In this document: in pieces, positions 1 to 5,967 of the stretch
Position numbering within the stretch: position 1 is the stretch's first letter
How the letters are laid out: each line of letters begins with the position of its first letter
Origin: an uncultured Planctomycetota bacterium
GTDB taxonomy: Bacteria > Planctomycetota > UBA1135 > UBA2386
Direction: 5' to 3'
Assembly (NCBI GenBank): GCA_903925435.1
Contig: CAIYFF010000309.1
Coordinates: forward strand, 1 to 6,056
DNA length: 6,056 nucleotides
Translations under genes and position numbers: made by a program
Notes under the pieces: model-generated
Databases searched by the model: none
Seen by the model: only the letters and a program-made list of their open reading frames with translations
What the model was told of the DNA's origin: nothing

Positions 1-475
1 CACCCCGATCAACGACTTCGAGCTGTCGGTGCGCTCGCGCAACTGCCTCGCGAAGATGAACATCCGCACCCTCGGCGACCTCGTGAAGAAGACCGAGGCG
101 GAGCTGCTGAGCTACAAGAACTTCGGCGAGACGTCGCTCGCGGAGATCAAGGAGATCCTCAAGAACAAGGGACTCCACCTCGGCATGACCTCGGACGAGC
201 TGATGAGCCGCGACCTCGGCGAAGCCGTCGAGATTCCGGACGACGTCGAAGAGGTTCCGGATCCCCAGAGCCCGGATCCTTCGCGCCGCCCGATCAGCGA
301 ATTGGACCTGTCGGTCCGCAGCCGCCGCATCGTCGACCTGCTGAAGATTCGCACGATCGGCGATCTGTCGATCAAGACCGAGGCAGAGCTGCTCGCATGC
401 CCGAACTTCGGCCAGACCTCGCTCAACGAGATCAAGACGAAGCTCGACGAGCTCGGCCTTTCGCTGCGCGGCTGA
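1..475 (+). CDS. Tandem RNA polymerase alpha-CTD protein (5' partial)
   Basis: The frame is open from base 2, so the gene begins before the window; the GTG at base 29 lies inside the first domain and is not the true start. The visible 157 residues are two alpha-CTD-like helical domains of 61 codons each, joined by an acidic, proline-rich linker of about 34 residues. The first contains VRSRNCL and NFGETSLAEIK, matching the E. coli RpoA segments VRSANCL and NLGKKSLTEIK that contact UP-element DNA and activators. The second contains VRSRRIV and NFGQTSLNEIK. True RpoA has one CTD, so this is not rpoA. Planctomycetes are known to carry non-RpoA proteins with TPRs and C-terminal alpha-CTD domains, and I infer this is one. 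It may bind DNA or transcription factors; its function is unknown. ruvA follows after 23 bp, so co-transcription is likely. Confidence 0.85.
   Translation, partial: TPINDFELSVRSRNCLAKMNIRTLGDLVKKTEAELLSYKNFGETSLAEIKEILKNKGLHLGMTSDELMSRDLGEAVEIPDDVEEVPDPQSPDPSRRPISELDLSVRSRRIVDLLKIRTIGDLSIKTEAELLACPNFGQTSLNEIKTKLDELGLSLRG
5..187 (+). repeat. Alpha-CTD domain, copy 1 of 2
   Basis: This is the first unit of an intragenic duplication. It aligns without gaps to bases 290-472 (offset 285 bp, 95 codons), and I count 34 of 61 identical residues by hand. It keeps the equivalents of E. coli alpha R265, N268, C269, S299 and E302. The K298 position is threonine. Confidence 0.8.
290..472 (+). repeat. Alpha-CTD domain, copy 2 of 2
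   Basis: This is the second unit of the duplication and forms the extreme C-terminus. It keeps the R265, S299 and E302 equivalents, but the N268 and C269 positions have become arginine and isoleucine. The fold-defining helix and turn residues (IGDL, KTEAELL, NFG, TSL, EIK) are intact, so the domain probably folds but binds differently from copy 1. Confidence 0.8.
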
Positions 476-485
476 GCCGCGCAGC
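463..485 (+). promoter_or_regulatory. Perfect 10-bp hairpin around the stop codon
   Basis: The arms GCTGCGCGGC and GCCGCGCAGC are perfect reverse complements separated by three bases, TGA, which are the stop codon of the alpha-CTD gene. The right arm ends 13 bp before the ruvA ATG. No T-tract follows, so a classical intrinsic terminator is unlikely. It could pause transcription, stabilise mRNA, or affect reinitiation at ruvA. The structure is seen directly; the role is inferred. Confidence 0.5.
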
Positions 486-498
486 CTGAACGGACGGC

Positions 499-1092
499 AT
501 GTACGACCACTTGGTCGGCGACGTCGTCGAGAAGCTCGGCTCGCGCGCGGTGCTCTCCGTGCGCGACGTGGGTTACGAGGTCAAGGTCTCGCTGACGACT
601 GCAAGCCAGCTGACCATTGGAGCTCGCTCGACGCTCTACACGATCCTGCATGTCGTCGACGGCATGCCGTCGTTGCTCGGATTTGCGACGCGCAGCGAGC
701 GAGAACTCGCGCGCAAGTTGCTCAGCATCAGCGGAGTTGGCCCGAGCATCGCGCTGTCGATCTTGAGCCACTACTCGGCGGAAGAGGCCGTCGACGCGAT
801 CGCAACCAGCGACGCAGCGGCGCTCAAGAAGGTGAAAGGCGTGGGCCAGAAGACGGCAGAACGACTTTGCCTCGAACTGCGCGACAGCATCCGCAAGCTG
901 GATATCGCGCCCATGGGATCCAAGTCTCATCCCTTGCCCAAGGCACAAGACGAAGACGCAGCTCTCGCGCTACAGACCCTCGGCTACTCGGAGAAGGAAG
1001 CGAGGGAGAAGCTCGCAAAGATCCGCGAGAAGCGCCCCGAACTCGCGGTCGCAGCGACCGAGGATCTCGTCAAGGCCGTGCTGCAGATGTGA
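499..1092 (+). CDS. ruvA: Holliday junction DNA helicase subunit RuvA
   Basis: RuvA is the tetrameric junction-binding subunit that loads RuvB ATPase rings and drives branch migration in recombinational repair. The 197-residue length is normal for the family (E. coli 203). The N-terminal OB-fold domain is residues 1-62, with the conserved VGYEV at 24-28. Two helix-hairpin-helix motifs follow: ISGVGPSIALSIL (77-89) and VKGVGQKTAERLCLEL (112-127). A flexible linker (about 134-150) leads to the C-terminal RuvB-binding three-helix domain, with DAALALQTLGYSEKEA near 153-168. The ATG start is chosen because MYDHLVGDVVEK aligns to the usual MIGRLRG-type N-terminus; only a weak purine stretch, GGACGG, precedes it. 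The gene follows the alpha-CTD gene by 23 bp. No ruvB follows: mnmG converges instead and overlaps the last 23 bp. The acidic-pin region differs from E. coli (D54-G55 where E. coli has E55-D56). Confidence 0.96.
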   Translation: MYDHLVGDVVEKLGSRAVLSVRDVGYEVKVSLTTASQLTIGARSTLYTILHVVDGMPSLLGFATRSERELARKLLSISGVGPSIALSILSHYSAEEAVDAIATSDAAALKKVKGVGQKTAERLCLELRDSIRKLDIAPMGSKSHPLPKAQDEDAALALQTLGYSEKEAREKLAKIREKRPELAVAATEDLVKAVLQM

Positions 1093-2950
1093 CCGACACG
1101 GTCTCGCCGCCGCGATCGCGGCGCGTCAGCAACACCAGTAGCAACTGCACGTCTGCGGGCCGCACGCCAGGAATGCGCGAAGCCTCACCCAGCGTCAGCG
1201 GTCGACGCGCGAGCAGTCGAGTCCGCGCTTCGTTGCAGAGCCCCGTCACCGCTGCGTAGTCGAAATCGGCAGGGAACGGCTTTCCTTCCATCCGGCGCAG
1301 TCGATCGACCTCCATCTGCTGGCGCGAGATGTAGCCCTCGTACTTCACCTCTGCTTCGAGTTCTGCGAGATCCGCCGCATCGAGCGAAAGCGGCTGGAGC
1401 AGGGGCTCGCCCGCCAACAGCTCATCGGCGAACACCTCGGGCCTGCGCAACCACTCCGTCAACGTGCGCCCCTCCCGGCGATGCGTGTCGAGAATCGTTC
1501 GCGCCGCGCGGATGCGCGCTTCCTTGCGCCGCACGATGTCCGCGAACTCCGTCGGCAGCAATCCGAGCTGCTCCGCCAGCGGCGTGAGCCTTCGGTCCGC
1601 GTTGTCGCTGCGCAGCAGGAGCCGAAACTCTGCGCGACTCGTGAACATCCGGTATGGCTCCGTCGGGTTCACCCGGCACAGATCGTCGACCATCACGCCG
1701 AGATATGCAGTGGCGCGATCGAGCACGAACGAGCCTTCGCCTCGCACGTAGCGCGCTGCGTTGATGCCGGCCATGAGTCCCTGGCCAGCGGCCTCCTCGT
1801 ATCCGCTCGTGCCGTTGATCTGCCCCGCAGCGAACAGCCCCGCGACGCCTGCTATCTGCAAGTCGCCGCGCAGTTGGTCAGTGCAGAGGAAGTCGTACTC
1901 CACTGCGTAGCCCGGGCGCAGCAAGACTGCGTCCTCGAGGCCTGGGATCGTGCGCACGAACTCCTGCTGCACTTCTTGCGGCAAGCTCGTCGAGATCCCG
2001 TTCGGATACACGTCGCTGCTGTCCACTCCCTCCGGTTCGAGGAAGACCTGATGGCCTTCCTGCTCTGGAAAGCGCACGACCTTGTCCTCGACGCTCGGGC
2101 AGTAACGCGGCCCTTGGCCTTGGATGCGCCCCTGCACCATCGGCGATCGGTGTGCGTGCGCACGGATGCGGTCATGCGTCGCTTGCGTCGTGCGCGTGAT
2201 CCAGCAAGACACCTGCGGCATCTCGATGGACTTGGTGCGGAACGAAAACGGCTGCGGCGGATCGTCGCCGCGCTGCTCTTCGCACTTGCCGAAATCGATC
2301 GACGACTTGTCGAGGCGCGGCGGCGTTCCGGTCTTGAGTCGACCGAGTCGCAATCCGAGCGACGAGAGCGAACGCGACATCTGGGACGCAGCGCGTTCGT
2401 CGTAGCGCCCCCCGGGAGCTTCCCACTCGCCTGCGAACAACTTGCCGCCCAAGAACGTGCCGGTCGTGAGGATCACGGCGCCCGCACGCAACGTGCGTCC
2501 ATCCGCGAGTTGAACGCCAATCGCCCTGCGGTCGGATCCAACGCCCTCGCACAGCAAGTCCACCGCTTCGCCCGCGACGACTTGGATTCCTGGATACGCG
2601 CAAACGCGCGCAGCCATCACTCGGTTGTAGGCGTGGCGATCACACTGCGCCCGAGGCGAGCGCACTGCGGGCCCCTTGCGCGTGTTGAGCATGCGGAAGT
2701 GGATGCCCGTGCGGTCGGTGCACAGGCCCATCTCGCCGCCGAGCGCATCGACTTCGCGCACCAGTTGCCCTTTTGCCAGGCCACCGATGGCTGGATTGCA
2801 CGACATGCGACCGATCGCAGCAGCGTCGAGCACCACCATCGCAACATCGCGGCCCATACGCGCAGCCGCGCACGCGGCCTCGACGCCTGCATGGCCGCCA
2901 CCGATCACCACTACTTCGAAGTCACGCACGCAACAGAGCCTATTCAGCAT
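1070..2950 (-). CDS. mnmG: tRNA uridine-5-carboxymethylaminomethyl modification enzyme MnmG
   Basis: MnmG (GidA) is the FAD-dependent partner of the GTPase MnmE. Together they install the aminomethyl or carboxymethylaminomethyl group at C5 of wobble U34 in certain tRNAs, using methylene-tetrahydrofolate. The 626 residues match the family (E. coli 629). Visible signatures are the FAD dinucleotide-binding motif VVVIGGGHAGVEAA (13-26), MSCNPAIGGLAKG (49-61) with C51 equivalent to E. coli C47, GRLKTGTPPRL (203-213), GPRYCPSVEDK (280-290) with C284 equivalent to the second catalytic cysteine, the late FAD motif AGQINGTSGYEEAAGQGL, and the C-terminal MnmE/tRNA-binding helical region containing KYEGYISRQ. 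No key residue is missing. Start: the ATG at 2950 gives MLNRLCCVRDFEV; a GTG at 2929, eight residues in, is an alternative that matches the shorter N-termini of many homologues. The 3' end overlaps convergent ruvA by 23 bp. Confidence 0.97.
   Translation of the reverse strand: MLNRLCCVRDFEVVVIGGGHAGVEAACAAARMGRDVAMVVLDAAAIGRMSCNPAIGGLAKGQLVREVDALGGEMGLCTDRTGIHFRMLNTRKGPAVRSPRAQCDRHAYNRVMAARVCAYPGIQVVAGEAVDLLCEGVGSDRRAIGVQLADGRTLRAGAVILTTGTFLGGKLFAGEWEAPGGRYDERAASQMSRSLSSLGLRLGRLKTGTPPRLDKSSIDFGKCEEQRGDDPPQPFSFRTKSIEMPQVSCWITRTTQATHDRIRAHAHRSPMVQGRIQGQGPRYCPSVEDKVVRFPEQEGHQVFLEPEGVDSSDVYPNGISTSLPQEVQQEFVRTIPGLEDAVLLRPGYAVEYDFLCTDQLRGDLQIAGVAGLFAAGQINGTSGYEEAAGQGLMAGINAARYVRGEGSFVLDRATAYLGVMVDDLCRVNPTEPYRMFTSRAEFRLLLRSDNADRRLTPLAEQLGLLPTEFADIVRRKEARIRAARTILDTHRREGRTLTEWLRRPEVFADELLAGEPLLQPLSLDAADLAELEAEVKYEGYISRQQMEVDRLRRMEGKPFPADFDYAAVTGLCNEARTRLLARRPLTLGEASRIPGVRPADVQLLLVLLTRRDRGGETVSVTSAARP
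1108..1123. repeat. 16-bp perfect palindrome past ruvA stop
   Basis: CGCCGCGATCGCGGCG is a perfect palindrome starting 16 bp after the ruvA stop and lying inside the 3' coding end of mnmG (the RRDRGG segment). It contains the octamer GCGATCGC. It could form a hairpin in either transcript, but has no loop-sized spacer or U-tract. Chance in GC-rich arginine/glycine coding sequence is a real alternative. Confidence 0.45.
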
Positions 2951-2986
2951 CTGTGCTCAGCGCACCCCCGTCGGCTCAAGCGGCGA

Positions 2987-3109
2987 TCACTTCGCGTCGG
3001 ACTGCGAGAGCGCGTAGATGCGCTTCAGTTCTTCGTGATGATGCAACACATAGGTCCACATGCTCCCGTGGATCGGCGCGAAGCAAACCAGCCTTGAGCG
3101 TCCGTCCAA
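2987..3109 (-). CDS. Possible small ORF upstream of mnmG, unknown
   Basis: A minus-strand frame is free of stops from 3253 down to a TGA at 2989-2987. Its 3' part reads FAPIHGSMWTYVLHHHEELK and then RIYALSQSDAK. Codon third positions are mostly G or C, and the composition (Trp, Tyr, a His run, charged amphipathic helix) looks like protein, unlike the arginine- and serine-rich shadow frames nearby. No upstream ATG or GTG exists: candidate starts are TTG at 3109 (40 residues, coordinates given) or the in-frame ATG at 3061 (24 residues), which has GGGAG almost directly before it. It ends 36 bp before mnmG on the same strand, so it could be a leader or small protein in the mnmG transcript. I do not recognise a family. 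It could instead be a gene remnant. Confidence 0.35.
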   Translation of the reverse strand: MDGRSRLVCFAPIHGSMWTYVLHHHEELKRIYALSQSDAK

Positions 3110-3134
3110 CCGCGCGTCGGTTTCGACTTTGCTT

Positions 3135-3167
3135 GCTGCCGAAATCGCCGGAGGCTCTGGCGGCAGC
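3135..3167. repeat. Inverted repeat, 7-bp arms
   Basis: GCTGCCG (3135-3141) and CGGCAGC (3161-3167) are perfect inverted arms separated by 19 bp. They lie in the divergent region between mnmG and the HEAT-repeat gene, 17 bp upstream of the TAGACT element. This could be an operator-like site or chance in GC-rich DNA; it also overlaps the upstream part of the open minus-strand frame. Confidence 0.25.
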
Positions 3168-3183
3168 GGGTCGCGCCCATCGC

Positions 3184-3189
3184 TAGACT
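3184..3189 (+). promoter_or_regulatory. Possible -10 element (TAGACT)
   Basis: TAGACT, four of six matches to TATAAT, ends 6 bp before the ATG at 3196. Transcription starting 6-8 bp downstream would give a leaderless or nearly leaderless mRNA, consistent with the absence of a Shine-Dalgarno sequence. At the usual 17-bp spacing the -35 position reads CGGCAG, which is not a match, so the call rests on the -10 alone. Confidence 0.35.
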
Positions 3190-3195
3190 CCGGCG

Positions 3196-4500
3196 ATGCG
3201 CAATGTCCGGTTCCTGCAGGCTGCTGCGTGCGCGATTGCCGCGTCCGTGCTCCCTAGCCAGGTCTCGCTCCATGACCTTCCCGCACTCGCGCGCGCCCGC
3301 GCCGAACGCCAGCGCCCAGCGCAAGAGCAAGCGCTGCAACCGTTCTGGACCGACCTGGCACTGGAGTATCGCGACAACGCGCAATACCTCGACCAACGCA
3401 TCGCCATGGTCGCAGCGCTTGGCGACAGCGTCGTGCCCCTGCTCCTCGAACGACTGCAACCCGTCGCCGCGAATGCGCAATCGCGCAACCTCGCAGCCAA
3501 CTGCCGCCGCGTCCTGGAGCGCCTCGATCCGTCCAGCTTCCTCGACGCCCTGGTCGAGTTGGCACGCAGCAACAACGAAGTTGGGCGCGTCGAGTCCATC
3601 CAACTGCTCGGTCGCTCTGGCTCGCCGCGCGCGGTGCCGGTGCTGATGTCGCTTCATGACCAGGCGCAACAAGGCGAGCACTTGCTCATCCTGCAGTCCC
3701 TCGCGCGCCTCGCCGACCCATCGCCAGCGGACCGCGTGGTCAGCGGCCTCGGCTCTTCGGACAAGAGCATCCGCGGCGCCATCCTCGACTACTTGATCGC
3801 GGCCAAGCCGGCGTCCGCGCTGCCGACGGTGCTCCAGAGCCTTCCAAACGAGAAGGAGCGCAACCTCGTGCCGAAGTACGTGCAGTATCTGGCGGCGGTG
3901 GCGCGTGAGAACGACTTCGCGGCGCGCACGCTGTTGCCGCTGCTCGATCGCGAGAAGATGGACTTCCGCGATCTGCTGACGATGGTCGAGAAGCTCGCAG
4001 CGATCGCCCCGAAGGAGCACGAGCCGACACTGAAGAAGCTCCACGAGTGGATCGACGCCGGCGAAACGGGCTCGCTCGCGCTCGCCGCCGCGACGACGTT
4101 GCGCAGTCTCGGCGACAAGAGCGGCATGAAGCAGCTGCTTGCGACGATCAACGAGCAGATGAAGCGACCGCAGCGCCGCAACGAGCCGCAGCTCTACGAG
4201 GACCGCGCCAACCTGCACTGCGCGAACGAAGACTGGAAGGACGCGGCCGAAGACTTCGAGAAGGTGCTGGACCTCGCGCAGAGCGACTTGCTGCGCAGGC
4301 GCATTCGCGGAGAGCTGGTTCGCTGCGAAGCACACCGCAGCAGATGGGATCGCATGCTGAAGTGGCTCAAAGAGAGCGAATGGACGCTGTCCGAGATCGA
4401 CGCGCTGGCGCTGCGCGATTCCGCAGTGAAAGAGGGCCTGACCCGCCCAAGCGTGCGAGCCTGGCTGCAGACGCAGCAGCGCGAGGCCGGCGGCAAGTAA
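3196..4500 (+). CDS. Secreted HEAT/TPR-like repeat protein, unknown function
   Basis: The 434-residue product starts with a probable Sec signal peptide: basic MRNVR, hydrophobic FLQAAACAIAASVL (6-19), and a possible cleavage site near residues 20-25. No lipobox cysteine is evident in the right place. The body is helical repeats. HEAT-like pairs are visible near 65-87, 98-124, 129-156 (SIQLLGRSGSPRAVPVLMSL), 160-187, 190-216 and 291-318 (ALAAATTLRSLGDKSGMKQLL). A TPR-like helix pair follows at about 333-363 (YEDRANLHCANEDWKDAAEDF), and a charged helical tail ends the protein. No catalytic motif is seen. Such repeats are usually protein-binding scaffolds, so a periplasmic or envelope scaffold role is inferred. 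It reads divergently from mnmG and lies 151 bp upstream of tig. The start is the first ATG after an in-register signal peptide; nothing upstream competes. The export call could be wrong if the hydrophobic stretch is too weak. Confidence 0.85.
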   Translation: MRNVRFLQAAACAIAASVLPSQVSLHDLPALARARAERQRPAQEQALQPFWTDLALEYRDNAQYLDQRIAMVAALGDSVVPLLLERLQPVAANAQSRNLAANCRRVLERLDPSSFLDALVELARSNNEVGRVESIQLLGRSGSPRAVPVLMSLHDQAQQGEHLLILQSLARLADPSPADRVVSGLGSSDKSIRGAILDYLIAAKPASALPTVLQSLPNEKERNLVPKYVQYLAAVARENDFAARTLLPLLDREKMDFRDLLTMVEKLAAIAPKEHEPTLKKLHEWIDAGETGSLALAAATTLRSLGDKSGMKQLLATINEQMKRPQRRNEPQLYEDRANLHCANEDWKDAAEDFEKVLDLAQSDLLRRRIRGELVRCEAHRSRWDRMLKWLKESEWTLSEIDALALRDSAVKEGLTRPSVRAWLQTQQREAGGK

Positions 4501-4546
4501 CGCACCGACCAGGGCGCAGGAGTTCGCTCGCAAGTCGCGGCCGTTC

Positions 4547-4575
4547 TTGACCCTGCGCCACCTTCTGGGGATTAT
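4547..4575 (+). promoter_or_regulatory. Sigma70-type promoter candidate for tig
   Basis: TTGACC at 4547-4552 matches the -35 consensus at five of six bases. After exactly 17 bp comes GATTAT at 4570-4575, four of six matches to TATAAT. Transcription would start near 4582, leaving a 5' leader of about 70 nt before the tig ATG. An alternative -10, TATCCT at 4573, has a 20-bp spacer. This promoter would make tig-clpP independent of the HEAT-repeat gene. Confidence 0.5.
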
Positions 4576-4651
4576 CCTTCGCCCCTTTGTCGCGCCGTCC
4601 GGTCGAAGATCGGACCGACCAAGGCCACCGTCCGAGAGAAGCTCCCCCACC

Positions 4652-5950
4652 ATGCAAGTCCAGGTTGCCGAGACTGGCCCCTGCAGCCGCAGCATCACGA
4701 TCCAGGTCCCCGCCGCCGCTATTCGCGAGCACGTGGACGCAATGTACGACTCCGCAAACCAGCAGGTGCGGATGAAGGGCTTCCGGCCCGGCAAGGTCCC
4801 TCGCAAGCTGCTTGAGAAGCAGTTCTCTGCGAGCATCCTGCAGGAAGCCAAGGAGCAGATCGTCCAGCGCTACCTCAACGAGGCGTGCCGCGACAAGCAG
4901 ATCACTCCGGTCGGCCGGATCATGATCGAGAAGTACGAGGAGCTGAAGGTCCAACTGGACGCAGCGCTCGAGTTCACGGTCAACATCGACGTGCGGCCCC
5001 AGTTCGACATCGGCGAGACCAAGGGCCTCGAGATCGAGACCTACACGACGGAGGTCACCGACGAGGAGATCGACAGCGCGCTCAAGGAGATCGCAAACCA
5101 GAAGCGCTCGATCGCGAAGGTCGATGAGGCCGCCCAGAAGGGCGACTTTGTCAAAGTCGATCTGCGCTTCCTCGACGAGAGCGGCGCGGAAATCCACCAG
5201 CGCAAGGGCGTGCAGCTGAACACCAACATCCCGATCGCGGGAGTCGATCCGGCGGCGTTCGAGTCGGCGCTCGTCGGCGCGAAGGCAGGAGCCCCTGTGG
5301 AACTCGCGTTGACGTTCCCGGAGAACTTCGAAAAGGACGCCTACCGCGGCAAGCCCGGCAAGGCCGTGCTCGACGTCAAGGAAGTGCTGCGCGTCACCGC
5401 CCCAGCGATCGACGACGAGATGGCCAAGGGACTCGACTTCGATTCGCTCGCGTCGCTGCGCGACGACCTGCGCACGCGCATCGGCTCGGAGAAGGACCGC
5501 ATCGGCAAGATCCAACAGGAGGACCAGTGCCTCCAGCAGTTGCTCGATCGCCACACCTTCGGCCTGCCCGCATCGCTGATCGACGAGCAGCAAGTCGCGT
5601 CGCTGCGCCAGTTCGCGGCGCGGCTCGAGCAGTCCGGCATGCAGCGCGAGGACATCGAGAAGAAGCTCGAGGAGTCGAAGGGAGAAGCCCGCACGGACGC
5701 GGAGCGCCGCGTTCGGCTGTTCTTCCTCATCGAAGGCGTCGCGCGTCAGCAGAAGCTGTTCGTGACGGAGAACGATGTCGAGGGCGAGATCCGGAAGATC
5801 GCCCAGTCGAACGGAGTCGCGCCACAAGCAGTCATCGAGCACCTGGAAAAGAACAACCAGATGGGCGAACTCCGCCTTGCTCTGCTCGAACGCAAGGTCC
5901 GCGATTTCCTCAGAGAGAACGCGCGACTCGTCGATAAGAAGGCGAGCTGA
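4652..5950 (+). CDS. tig: Trigger factor, ribosome-associated chaperone
   Basis: Trigger factor binds ribosomal protein L23 at the exit tunnel and shields nascent chains; canonical members also have FKBP-type prolyl isomerase activity. The 432 residues match the family exactly (E. coli 432). The N-terminal ribosome-binding domain (1-115) carries the signature GFRPGKVP at 43-50, the same positions as GFRKGKVP in E. coli. The FKBP-like domain is about 163-247 (GDFVKVDLRFLDESG through AVLDVKEV). The C-terminal chaperone arms are about 252-432 (SLRDDLRTRIGSEKDRI, then TDAERRVRLFFLIEGVA and ENDVEGEI). The ATG at 4652 is chosen because MQVQVAETG aligns with E. coli MQVSVETT. An in-frame TTG at 4547 would add 35 unlikely residues and coincides with the -35 element. 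A purine-rich GAGAGAAG about 10 bp upstream is a weak ribosome site. clpP follows after 17 bp. The isomerase pocket looks diverged. Confidence 0.95.
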   Translation: MQVQVAETGPCSRSITIQVPAAAIREHVDAMYDSANQQVRMKGFRPGKVPRKLLEKQFSASILQEAKEQIVQRYLNEACRDKQITPVGRIMIEKYEELKVQLDAALEFTVNIDVRPQFDIGETKGLEIETYTTEVTDEEIDSALKEIANQKRSIAKVDEAAQKGDFVKVDLRFLDESGAEIHQRKGVQLNTNIPIAGVDPAAFESALVGAKAGAPVELALTFPENFEKDAYRGKPGKAVLDVKEVLRVTAPAIDDEMAKGLDFDSLASLRDDLRTRIGSEKDRIGKIQQEDQCLQQLLDRHTFGLPASLIDEQQVASLRQFAARLEQSGMQREDIEKKLEESKGEARTDAERRVRLFFLIEGVARQQKLFVTENDVEGEIRKIAQSNGVAPQAVIEHLEKNNQMGELRLALLERKVRDFLRENARLVDKKAS

Positions 5951-5967
5951 GCCAACCCCCACCGAAC

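Noticed and set aside
29..475. Complete 148-residue gene starting at GTG 29
   Set aside because: The alpha-CTD fold extends upstream of base 29 (TPINDFELS is in frame and aligned with copy 2), so the gene is truncated by the window edge.
1481..3097. 538-residue open frame on the plus strand opposite mnmG
   Set aside because: mnmG is unambiguous on the other strand. This product is Arg/Ala/His-rich with no motif and runs across the mnmG start into the intergenic gap.
3060..3257. 65-residue plus-strand frame (MLPWIGAKQ...) in the gap before the HEAT-repeat gene
   Set aside because: It overlaps the HEAT-repeat gene start in another frame, has atypical low-complexity Gly/Ser content, and faces the more protein-like minus-strand small ORF.
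4599..4627. Short GGTC/GACC and GTCCG/CGGAC complementary stretches in the tig leader
   Set aside because: Arms are only 4-5 bp and ambiguous. This is expected by chance in a GC-rich leader, and no known riboswitch or leader element is recognisable.
4547..4651. Upstream in-frame TTG start giving trigger factor a 35-residue N-terminal extension
   Set aside because: The extension does not align with trigger factor N-termini, and the TTG is part of a good -35 element. The ATG at 4652 matches the family start exactly.
3025..4851. 608-residue open frame on the minus strand opposite the HEAT-repeat gene
   Set aside because: It is rich in Arg, Ala, Leu and His with no recognisable domain, and spans two plus-strand features including the tig start. 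This is the typical antisense shadow of a high-GC gene.
4367..5962. 531-residue open frame on the minus strand opposite tig
   Set aside because: It mirrors the codon pattern of tig, which has clear family signatures. The product is low-complexity Leu/Arg/Asp-rich sequence with no domain.
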